Below, piece after piece: positions 26,401 to 38,400 of a stretch of DNA of 64,000 nt (positions are counted from its first letter, which is position 1; every line of letters begins with the position of its first letter). The translations under genes and the position numbers were made by a program. Below the pieces are notes generated by a model. The model did no database searches and was not told where the DNA came from. It worked only from the letters and a program-made list of their open reading frames with translations. This DNA is from Euptelea pleiosperma. Taxonomy: Eukaryota > Streptophyta > Magnoliopsida > Ranunculales > Eupteleaceae. Location of the stretch: assembly GCA_035048495.1 (NCBI GenBank), contig CM068545.1, positions 19,812,741-19,876,740 of the forward strand, given 5' to 3'.

Positions 26401-29400
26401 GTCCGATCAACTGAGAAGAAGGGAAGACTCTCAAAAAAGGTAACATCTAGAGAAACAAACCGACGACGGGTAGAGGGATGGAAACACCGATATCCCTTCT
26501 GAGTGGACGAATAGCCAAGGAACACACATCAAACGGCTTTCGGATCTAACTTGTCCTTCCTGTGATGGGCGTGAACATAGCAAACACAACCAAAGACCTT
26601 TGGTGGAATGGAGAACACAGGACAAGAAGGAAACAGGAGTGAGAGGGGAGACTTCGACCCCAAGACACGAGAAGGCATCCGATTTATCAAGTAGGATGCT
26701 GTCAACACAGCGTCAGCCCAATAACCCTTGGGTACCCGAGTACCAAGAAGAAGTGCCCTAGCAACCTCCAGGACATGGCGATGCTTTTGCTCAGCGGTCC
26801 CATTCTGTTGAGGTGTATCGGCACATGAAGTCTGATGAAGAATTCCATGCTCTTCAAAGTAGGAGGCAAGGCCACTGTACATGTATTCCCCCCCATTGTC
26901 AGTGCGTAGGACTTTTAGGGTGGTGCCCAATTGATTGCACACCATTTTATGGAAGGTCTGAAAGATAGTATGCACCTCATTTTTTTGATTTCATAAGGTA
27001 GATCCAAGTGTAACGACTATAGTCATCCACAAAAACCACAAAGTAGCGAAAACCAAAGATAGAAGTGGTGGGATTGGGTCCCCAAACATCAGAGTGCACA
27101 AGCTGTAAAGGAAACGTACTTTTTTTATTACTGGTCGGAAAAGACACCCGACATTGTTTTGCAAGTACACAAGTTTCACAGTTGAACTCAAAAAATGGAA
27201 TAGACGCAAACTGAGGTAACAGACTCTTCATGACTGAAAACGGTAAATGACCTAGCCTGTTATGCCATCGCATTAACAGGTCTTTATTAACGCTAGAACT
27301 ACTGACATTGGCACTAGACTGATGTGCAACAGAATATGAAGTCGGCTGGCTATTAAGCAGGTACAATCCACCATCCTCACGACCACTGCCAATCATCCGC
27401 CTCGTCTCCAAGTCCTGAAAAACACAGTGAGTAGGAAAAAAGGTAACACTGCAGTTTAGGCTCTTAGTAAGATGGCTAACATAAAGCAGGTTAGTGGTGA
27501 ATTTAGGAACATGAAGTACAGAGGATAAAGACAAAGTAGGTGTGGCAGAGATAGTGCCCTTCCCTGAGATAGAGGAGAAGGTGCCATCGGCCACGCGGAC
27601 CTTGTCCTTACCTGAGCAAATATTATAGGTGGAGAAAAGGGATGGCATACCAGTCATATGATCGGAGGCACCAGAGTCAATGATCCAGGAAGGACCAATG
27701 GGTGCCGTAGACACATGGTGGGCTGAATGGGATGTACCTATCTGAGCAAAGGATGATGTAGGTGGAGAAAGGCCATCAAGCTGAGTAAGTAATTGTCGAA
27801 GCCTGTCAATGTCCATGCTAGAGAAGGTGTTGGACTGCCCAGAGGAAGGGGTCACATCAGAGGAATCTTGGCTGGTGGCATGAGCGGCTGAGGTTCCATG
27901 TTTGCTACCAGAGGGCTTCTTTGAGGAGCCTTGCTTCCCCCCAGAGAACTGTGCAGGACGACCATGAAGACTCCAGCAGGTCTCCCGAGTGTGGCGACGC
28001 TTGCCACAGTGATCACATCTGAGTCGATCACGATCATCAAGATCTCCATCCTTCTTGGATGTGGGTTTGCTCAATTTTTGAGTAGCCAAGGCAGACTTCT
28101 CAGATAAAGGAACATCAGCATCTGTCTTAGAGCTCATGGCTCTCCTCCTGCTGTCCTCGCTCTGGATGTAGGAGTAGACCTGTGCAATGGTCGACGGCGG
28201 TGGATCTCTGCCCAAGATGTTGGCTCGAACCTGCTCATAGCTCTGGTTCAAGCCGCCAAGAAACTCGAATATGCGTCCGCGTACAATCATCTTTCGGAAC
28301 TCCGTAGCATCCTTGGTACATGCAGGGGTGTAGGTCTGGTAGTGATCTACCTCTTCCCACTTGCTGCGTAACGCAGCGTAGTATGATCCCAAAGGAAGAT
28401 CGCCTTGCTTCAGATGTGCTATCTCTTGCTGAAGTTCATACATCCTAGCAAAATTTCCATCTTGGGAGTAGGTCTGAGATGCCGTGTCCCATATATCCTT
28501 GGCAGTCGGGAGAAAGAGGAAGCCTGTGCTAATCGATGGATGCATGGAATGAAGCAGCCATGACATGACCATCGAGTTTTCCGCTTCCCATTTCTCAAAC
28601 GTGACATCAGAGGAATCAGGTGCAGTGATGCGTCCAGTGATATAGCCGGCTTTGCCTCGTCTGGTGATGTACATCTTGGCAGATTGAGACCATGCGAGGT
28701 AGTTGGTCCCGTCGAGTTTCACCGTAGTGATCTGTAGGCCCGGGCTATGATCACCATGACTTCCCAGACTGGGTGGGGCAACAATGATCTCTGACTTGGC
28801 AGAAGATGACTCCTCAGATGTACTCATGGTAGTAGATAATACTTTTCTGATAAGAAATCACTCGCGGGAAACTTGTGAATGGTTCCGATGACCTAAAAAG
28901 GTTCCTGGATAGGTGCGGTAGCACTAGGGAGAGGTTCCGGGCTCCTCTGAGACCTGCGGCTATGTCCAGAGGGTCTTCTCTGACCTTTTGGAGGGGGCGG
29001 TTAGGCTTGGTGCCTCTTTTCCAGCCTTCTGAAGTGAGCGGCTATGCCTGATAGCTCTTCTCCAGGCTTCTGGAGTGGGCGGCTAGGCCTGGGAGAACTT
29101 CTCCAACCTTTTGGAGTGGGCGGCTAGGGTTTCAGACTCTTCTAAAGCCTGCGGCTATCCATGGGAGATGATCTCCTTCTTTGGAAAGCCCTTCACATCG
29201 AATTTCGCAATCCCTAGGGTTCTTCAGACCTCTAGGATTGAGCCATGGTTACATAACCATGCTCTGATACCATGTTGTAATCTTGGATCGTAACCAGGAT
29301 AAGAGATTAGGGTTAGAGATGGAAGAGAGGAGAGGTGAAGAGAATAGGGGAAAGAGGAGAAATCGTGTAGAGCTTAGAATAGCCTACACGATTTCACCCA

Positions 29401-32400
29401 ATATATATATTAAGTGAAGTTTTACAATATTACAAGGGCCCCCTGTAGAATATAAGATATTACAAGTAGGTCCCTGACAACAATAGCATCTTTTCAAAGT
29501 AGAGCTGATAGTTGGAGAGGCCATTTGAAGAAGAGGAGATCATAGGGTCCATCAAATTGTTAAAAGGTGGCAAAACCCTAGGGCCAGAGGGATTCTTTCT
29601 GTCATTCTTCAATCATTACTGGGAGGTGATAGGGGGAGACTTCATGATAATAGTGCAAAATTTCTGAGAAGAGGCATACCTCGGCTACTATTCTAATAGC
29701 ACCTTTATCTCTTTGATTCCCAAGAGACATGGAGTCGAGGTCATTAAATACTGCATGCCAATTAGTCTTGTAGGAAGCGTGTATAAGATCTTGGCTAAGT
29801 TGCTAACTTCCAGACTCCGTGAGGTGTTGGCTCCTGCCATTTTGCTGGCCCAAGGCACCTTTGTTTGGGGAGACATATTTTGGATGGGGTGCTTATAGCA
29901 AACAAATGCATCGATGCTAGGAGACAGTCGGGGATCTTAAGAGTAGTTTGTAAAATTGACATGGAGAAGGCGTATGACCTATGATACCCAGATACCTGTA
30001 TATGCCAAGAGTACCAGTATCCACAAGATACGACACGGATACTGGTACAGATACGAGCAGGATATTTATAATAAAAAAACACAAAAATAGTACCTTAATA
30101 TTAACATTAGTTTAAATCAATAGTCCAACTATATAAATTTTATAAGTAATATAAAATAAACCATTTATAACACTTATTTGATTATCATATACTTTTTTAT
30201 TACATGTTTACACACTCAAGATTGTGTATTTATGTGTGTACACTTTATAACATCATATGTAGAAGTACCTATGCCATAAATTTTAGGAACTGGGTAGGAT
30301 ACTCGTATCCGTATCCGTATCCATGTCCCTGATTTTGAAAAATATCGAGTCGTATCCCCGCTTCCAGTATCAGTGTCCGTATCCGTATCCAGTTGGGACT
30401 TTCTAGAGGATGGATGTCGGTTCAAGGTGGAGGTGTTGCATCAGGAAGTACATCTCTTCAGTATCCTCAGTGTTAGTAAATGGTTCTCCGACTGGATACT
30501 TTAGGCATTCGATGGGTTTGATGTAGGGTGACCCTCCCTCTTCTTTTTTTTTTTTATCATGGTAACTGGGGCTCTTGGCGGGATGTGTGGGTACCTAGAT
30601 TTTCAGGCACCACACAGACTGACACATGACCACCTCAAAGTTCATATCATAGTTGCCGGACAACAAGACATAGAGGAAACGCCAAGACTACCTAGTTGAA
30701 GTACGACCTCCTAGGAACGACCTCTCGAGAGCATCATCCCGGGATCTCTCCGAGAGGCTGAACATGTCCTTTAGCAGACCTAAAACGTCGAGTCGTTAAC
30801 ATAGGACTCAGGTTGATCAACAACCCATCCACATACGCTTACCGCCGCCATGGTGGGATACAGATCTTCGTCAAGACATTGAAGCCAAACATCCAGGATG
30901 CACCACAGTGGCGACAAGGAAGTTTTGGGCAAACTATTCATGAGCACTTGAGATTCACAAGAACCTGACAATAGTCAGGTCCTTAAACCTGGCCAACTGC
31001 ACAAGTGACCAATCAGCATAGCTACCCATGAACAGTTATCATAGGAGCCCGATAGCAAGCAGGTTCACACACTTGGCCGGGAGCACAACAAGAAATCAAC
31101 CAACTATTTTCTTACACCCCACTGGCCCACTGGGGTGATAGCTTCCAAATAGGTCTCATACACTCTCCAAGCACAGCCAACAATCAGTATCCCAGTTGGA
31201 TACACACTCAACCGGCTCATCGGGAGATAGTTTCCTAGTCAAGCTTAGACGCTTGGTTGAGGGCTATCTCTCCATGGCAGTTTCCTAAACGAATTGGGAC
31301 ATTTGTAGGGGAAGATGCACGTCGGCCTCAACAGTTGGCATGGGCAAATGTACGAGATCAGCAAGATCTACTGAATCCTAATAGAATGCCAACTGAAGAG
31401 GAATGGAATTTCTAGATAAGGAAAGATCCTGGAATCATGCCAACTAGCCGCACTATTCTGGCAATACATTCCTAGTCCAACAAAAATACATCCAGACGAG
31501 CAACCAACCTCACTTATAAAATGGTAAGCCTCCTTCTACAAAGGGGGTCAAAACTCATCAAGAGAAATCATACCTCTCACCCTTTATCTACCATCCTCTT
31601 GCACACGCTGACTTGATTGTCGTAGTGTCTTTGGCAAGTACACCACCCCTCTTCCAGGTGAAGGCGTCTATCATCATCAACAAGTGTTCGGCAGCAGCTC
31701 AACCTTGGATTATATGCCAAATTTCTCAGGGATTGGGATTGTGTGAACGAGATCGGACATTTTGTTCCCACAATGTCTAAGGCGGTCGAGAGTGGAGCTC
31801 TAAGGTTGAGGGGGAAGGAATTATTTCAGTCTCTCACCTTCAGTTTGCATACGATATCTTGTTTTTTTGGGTATGGAGGGCTCTCAATCATTTTTCGAGG
31901 GGTTTGTTGATTTGCTTTGCTTTGAGGTGGTCTCGGGGCTCCGCATCAACCTAGCGGAAAGCGAAGCTTTGGTGTTGATGAAGTGGAAGATATCTCAAAA
32001 TTGACTAAAATTTTGGGTTGTGGTGTTGGCAACTTTCTAGCGTCCTACTTTGACTTACCATTGGAGATGAGCTATAGGTCCAAGGCGATATGGGACTTGA
32101 TGCTAGAAAGATGCGAGAAGAAGCTAATGTCTTGGAAAGGGGGATACATATCCAAAGGGGGTAAAACAGTGCTTATCATAAGTACTCTTTCCAGCTTGCC
32201 GATCTACTGTGTATCCCTATTTATCATCCTTTGGAGTGGCGAAGAGGTTGGAGAGGTTGTTTAAGGGATTCTTATAGATGGACCTGACTATTACAAATAT
32301 CCTTTGATTAATTGAGGCTCGATTTGTTCCCCTAAGACTAGGGGTGACCCGGGTGGGTCAGGTGTGAAGAACTTACATATCATGAATAAGGCCCTCCTAA

Positions 32401-35400
32401 GCAAGTGGTTATGGCTAAAATATTAATCTTTGGAGAAGAATCATTAAGGCCGAATATGGGAGTAGGCAAAGCCCTTCCACTTAAGCCACACTTTCAATCA
32501 AGCTCTTTTACAGTCTTGAGCGCTATTCCTGACCATCAGGAAGGAATAGATGAAGGTCAACCGTCAACTATCAAAACAACAGATTAGTTGAATTGTTCCT
32601 CTTCATATTTTGTAAATTGCTTTCGCAGTATAATACGGCGGGGGCTTTCCACGACCATGGTCTAGGCTCCATACGGGTGCAATGTTTGGAAGGGAATCAT
32701 GAAGCTCCATTAGGACTTCACTATGGAGGTGAGGTTTGGGATAGCAAAAGGGAATAGAGTATTTTTTTGGAAGGATTGTTGGTGTAGTGAGGTCCTCATT
32801 AAAGAAGAGTTCTCACTGCTTTTCAGTTTTTTGTACAAAAAGGAGGGTCGTTTTATTGACTTTTTAAACGAGGAGGGTGATGATTATGTTAAACAACCAT
32901 TTACCCCAAAAGATAGACCTGTTGGGGAAGAGCGAAACAACTATGTATATCAAAGGGTCGTCGGGCCAACACAATACGTGCGCGGGAACGAATCATCCGC
33001 TAACACTCCCCCTCAACGGGAATACACTCCGTTGGAGACTTGAACCCGCGACCTCCCAGGCCATAAGGCTCTGATACCATGTTAAACAACCATTTAGCCC
33101 CAAAAGATCGACCTGTTGGGGAAGGACGAAACAACTATGTATATCAAAGGGTCGTCGGGCCAACACAATACGTGCACAGGAACGAATCATCTGCTAACAG
33201 ATTACTCATGGAATTCAAGTTCAGAAGGAATCTTAATGATTGGGAAGCGGACCTAGTAGCTAAATTGTTGGAGCAAGTGAACTCGTTTCCTATGGATTGC
33301 AACATCAAAATTGTCGGATTTGGGCTCGTAATAGAAATAGTATGTTCTCAGTCCATTCCTTTTATGTGGCGCTAGATTCGATTTACAGACCATTTTTTCC
33401 TGCTTCTATTGTGTGGGGATCTAAAGTAGCCTTTTTCGTGTGATGTGCAACATTAGAGAAGATTCTTACGATCGACAACTCGATCAAGAGAAGAAGAGTC
33501 TTTGTGAATTATTGTGGTATGTGCAAGGCCAGTGGAGTGAATCACCTCCTTGTTCTTTGTGATGTTGCTAAAGAAGTATGGAGCGCATTCTTTCTCCTAT
33601 TTGGTATGAAGTTGGTTCTACCGAAGTCAGTTAGAGACTTGTTTGGTAGTTGGTGGGCTCATGCAATATCCCACTGTGGTAGGCATTTATGGTGCATTTT
33701 CTCATTTGCCGTAGTGTAATGCATTTGGAAGTAAAAAAAGCCTATAGGGCATTTGAAGATAAGGAAGCGACCCGTCAAAGTATTATTCTCGGGGTTAAAG
33801 TCCTAATGTTTCATTGGTCGAAACTCTTCAACGAATGTAGTGGCCTATTCTTTGAGGATTTCGTCTTTTAGTGGGATTTCATGTTGCATAGAAGAGAATA
33901 GTCATGTCCCTCTGGCTGTTTTTTCACTTCTTTTTTTCTTGGAGGCCTTCTCGTCCTCCATGGTTGCTTGTTTTTCTGTGTTGTTTGCTTTGCCTTAATA
34001 AAGTTTATATCTATAAAAAAAAGGGAGAAAAATTAAGAAGAATATGAACATGGGGAATTGAAATCAAAACATCTCAGACTTACCCTTGTTCTAATACTAG
34101 TAAAGCCACCATTGTTTGCCGTGGAAACAACACCTGAAGTGACCAAGAGAAAGGCATTCAATGATTAAAAAATTAACTAATATAATTTCATTGGAAATCA
34201 AAACGAGGTATCAGTCACAAAAATAATACACATAACTATATATCTTGAAGAATATGACAGGTATACACCTTTGAATAGCCCAGTTGGTCCACCATTTTCG
34301 TTGGCAGTTGGATCAATTTGAAATGTACTTTCACTAACTCCTCCCATGACAACATCATCTAAAGCACCCCAAGCCAGTTCCCTGGATAAATTATCTGCAC
34401 AGTGGAAAATCACTATAGTAGATACATACAGCCATACAGGAGAGAAAAGAATGTCACTTGGAATAAATTTTTGCAGCTAGAAAAGGATTATAAACCTAAG
34501 GTTTTAAATGTCAGCCAAGTCACGGTAAGTCACAGTATCGAAGAGTACCAATACAAGTTGATTATGTAAATGACTTGGCCAAATCCTATCATTTTGCATA
34601 TAAAATTTCCAATGACTCGGCCAAGTCTCAAGAGCCTTGCCCATGTCGGCCCTAACTCGTGCTGGTTTCTGCATTGGACAAGTTATATGCTCAAACTGAG
34701 TTTTAATTGCTTGCATAAACCTCCACCCTATACTTGAAAAACAGAGATACCAGCATACTACATACCAAAAAGGCTATACATAGAAAAGTGAATGGGTAAA
34801 TAATAGCAAGGTCTCTCTGCCTAAATAGAATGATTGGAGCAACCTACAACTCCAACATTGACGTAGTAATTACTGCAATGGAAAATAACTCAAAGGAGTC
34901 TCTGTAATTCCATGCGCGTTAACGGTGTCTTCTCATTTTAGAGATGCTTTGGTCAGCATTCATGCCAGATATTTTCAATCCCACAACAGAACCTTCAATA
35001 TTTAGCATCTTTGCTTTTTCAACCACCTGGATTTATATACATTCTCCAACTGCGACAAAGAGTGTACCTTGAAATCCAAATAGCACTTTTCCATTCCGAA
35101 GACCAACGCTACTCTTCACAGCATTAATTAAATTTTTCATCCCAATGTACTCCACCATTTCAGGAGAATCACCTTTTATCTAGACACAACAATCAAATGA
35201 AGCATCAAAACTAGTCAGGAACCATATGTCTTGAATATAAGAAAATGGGGATAGCAAATCAAGTGCCAAAATCAAACTTCTAATTGATAAACGAATCTGC
35301 CTATAGCAATCATTTCACCACCTCCGGTTCAAAGAACTTGATTCCCTGCACCACACCAGGAGATCTGAATGTCATGGTGGAAGACAAGAACAAAACAAAC

Positions 35401-38400
35401 CATTGATAAAAATGGTTATTAGACTTCTAAAATGTGCTTTCAAACTTAAAAGGGTAACAAAAAATCAAATTGACATATAGCTCAACTTTCATCCACAAGC
35501 AAATACCAAAAAGTTTAATCATCTGATTAGAGCTCAAAGTAATACCTGGCTGTATTTTGCCCTGTCAGGAGTGTCCCCTTCCTTTGGGCCAACGATAACA
35601 GAAACTGCATTAATGACTTTCTTCACTCCTTTGAAGTACTCAGGAACTAGAGTGCTCTCCTTGGTAATGTCTCCAATAATCTAAAATAATATGATAGGAA
35701 ACTTATCAATTTTTTACACCGTTGGAAACATGCTAGTAAAAGTGACAGGCATAAACATATAATCCTTCCGAGCACATGTAAAGGTTTTTCCAAGATAGCT
35801 CACCAAGTCGATGTCTGGACCTAGCATCTTTCTTGCCTTCTCTTCATTTCTGACCTGAGAGAGTTTCCATACGAGGACAAAGGTCCAGAAATCAGTGCAA
35901 AATTTTCTGCTTTTAGTTTTTTTACCAACACACTAGCAGCTCTACATGCTCAGTAAAACAATCAAGTTACAGAAAAAGAAAAGAGCAAAGTACCAGTACT
36001 CGGACCGGCAACCCTTTCTTGCGCAAGATGTTAACTACCCTTCGCCCAACACCTCCGGTGGCTCCAGCCACAAGGATTACATCAGAAGTTCCCATTTCCT
36101 TCACTTGTTCATTGGACGTTGAGCTTGACAGCTTCTCAGTCAGAAATTCAATGAACTAAACAAATAAAAGGATCCCATTAGGGAAAGCATTGTGATATTT
36201 GAATGTGGGGTACAGTCAATAACAACAATGAAGTACAAATTGAGCATGAGACATCGTAACCAACCTTAGCAGGAGATGGAGGCCCATTAAAAAAATATAA
36301 TGTCTTCAAAAATCTACCAAAATCCCAACCTTGCCTGCCAGATTCTGCAAATATGGACCCTCTATATGTTCTCAAAGAGAAAGAAGGCGGTGTTTTCCTC
36401 GAGGGGAACGGCTGTAGTCTGTCATTAAGTTGAAGAAACTGTTTAGAATGTGGGGATGACAGCAGCCCACAACGTAAAGTGTTCTTAGAAAACCTCCTAC
36501 CAACAGGTGATGAAGAAAACCCCTGCAACACCAGTTGATTCAATTATCCAACACTAAGATGAACATGGAGTCAAAACTTGTGCCGACATGAAAACCAAAT
36601 TACAGTAACCATTTTCTATACTGAGGTTAGTTCAATGACAAAGTTTCCAGATAGATTTCAATGCATGTTTATCATTTCTAGCATGAACTGACATTAGATG
36701 ATACTTGAACAATGCAAGACTTATATGAGGATTTAAACCATAAAGTGTCTTACTTTGTTTGATAACTTCTGTGTTAGAAAGGAAGTACTGAAAGAACACA
36801 AAGTTGCTCCTATTCTATTCAGTTTTCTCCTTAGTTTAGTAATTTCAAATTTCACATTGTTCCCACCAACTATTCTTGCACAACCTTCCGTGAAAAGGGA
36901 ATAAAGCCAACGCATTTCAGCTATCTGCCTTTCATATGTTAAGAGCGAAAACAATCATTATACATGTATGTATGTAGACACTGTTTAGAAAGGTGCATAG
37001 GCATAAACAGAAGGTCTCATGGCATGTCCTGAAAGGCATATACCCAATGAGGGACATGTCCAACAGTGAGGCATGCGCGAGGTGAGGGTTTGCAGTTGTC
37101 TACCCTCAACTTTGAATTTTTGCACATCCCTAGGTTGTCTACAGTTTGAGCCAGTGCAACACTCTTATGTTGCCCACCCTCAATTTCAATGTTTGGCCCA
37201 TCCCTAGGTGGACCACAGTATTTGCCACTTGCAACACTCTTGGAGACTACGGACCGCATGGATGTTTGGCCCATCCATAGGTGGACCTATTTACAAAAAA
37301 TGAGCCTCGTTAGTGTTTTCTAACCTTCGGATCTAAGTAACCTAAAATATGTTTGAATCCAATGGTTGTAAAAATTTCCATGAAAAAGAGTCAAATTCAA
37401 TGGATAGAAATCACTAATCAGGCTGGTTTTTGGTCTGTAGGTCCACCTAGGGATGGGCCAAACATCCATACGGTCAGTGGTCTCTAAGAGTGTGCCACGT
37501 GGCCCATACTATGGTCCATCATCAACATTGATTACCGATGTCTGTCATCACAGATTTACTCAAAAAAATTGGCTCGAAGAGAATAATTAAAAAAGGTGAT
37601 GGAATTTAATTGCCCATTTCTATAAGGGGTAGTTTTGTCAATTAAAAATGCTATCAGCTGTTATTGACATTGTCGATTGACTCACTTTCCACTTTGCCCA
37701 CCCTTGAACAAAATCCTGGCTCCGCCGCTGCGTGAACCTCAATGTGTAGGACTCACAATATTTCTATTTTATTTTTCATTATTTTTCTATTACCCTACTT
37801 GTTGAAAATCGAGTTTCCACGATCCAGCAAAAATAGAGAGAACAGAAAAGATCAATCACACAAACACAACAAATTTACGTGGTTCAGCAGTATGCCTATG
37901 TCCATGGGTGAGAAGAGCTCCTTCACTATCTCCTTTCTCTCTTACTCTCTCTCAATGTACAAGTGAAACCCTAACGCCCCTTTAGATAATATATATAATC
38001 CCGGGTAAATGAAATACCCAAATTAAGTAACCCCAATACAAGTTGCATCCAACACAAACTGTACGAACAAAAGACACCATTGGCTCTGGCGGCCGGGGAT
38101 GCTGCCCCTGCAACACCTCAGCCAGCTCAACGCGGGGAAAATCCCTGCAGAATACAATACACCTAACACAGCACTACTACTACATGGATAAATTGAGAAT
38201 AATTTTTCCTCCTACAAGCTTTCTACGGTGCACACGGCATAAACAGGCTATCTAAAATAACAGCACCCACCTTGTTGATCATCTGGGTTAAGAAAATCAA
38301 TCCAATTTGATGATCCTTACCACAAAAAAAGGCAAATTTTCATTGCAGATTGTTTCTCTTCATATATGGTTTATTATTCTTTTAGTGATTAAAAAGAGGA

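Larger units (their letters stand above)
24218..29482 (-). mobile_element. Nearly intact, young Copia LTR retrotransposon (5,265 bp)
   Basis: The LTRs are 24218-24427 and 29273-29482 (210 bp each, TG..CA) and differ at a single base (A at 24275, G at 29330). A perfect 5-bp target duplication ATAGC flanks the element (24213-24217 and 29483-29487). The primer site TGGTATCAGAGC (minus strand, 29272-29261) abuts the 5' LTR, and a polypurine tract (complement of CTCCCCCTCAAG) abuts the 3' LTR. One gag-pol region fills the interior in Copia order: gag, protease, integrase, RT, RNase H. It inserted into the LINE and lies in the same orientation as the host gene. One frameshift and one stop break the polyprotein. 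Confidence 0.96.
19540..34022 (+). mobile_element. L1-type LINE, broken by at least six later insertions, filling most of intron 9
   Basis: Plus strand, antisense to the host gene. ORF1 remnants at about 19750-20800 include a DUF4283-like segment ([14 protein letters not shown]). Endonuclease remnants at about 21350-22010 include [11 protein letters not shown] and GDFN. Reverse transcriptase pieces lie at about 29516-29975 ([21 protein letters not shown]), 30390-30585 ([10 protein letters not shown]) and 31773-32260. The active-site motif at 31844-31855 reads FAYD instead of the usual FADD. A zf-RVT-like segment is at about 33500-33870. The 3' end has AATAAAG and an A run at 34015-34022. Subtracting the insertions leaves about 5.9 kb, the usual size of a plant L1. 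Many stops and frameshifts show it is dead. The 5' end is approximate. Confidence 0.78.

Noticed and set aside
32405..32587. Short plus-strand frame as a gene
   Set aside because: It lies in the non-conserved part of the decayed LINE; the stretch shows neither conservation nor a domain.
34500..34730. Possible further hAT insertion with CCAAGTC motifs in intron 7
   Set aside because: GACTTGGCC and GTCAGCCAAGTCAC resemble the motif arrays of hAT elements, but I could not find matching ends or a target duplication.
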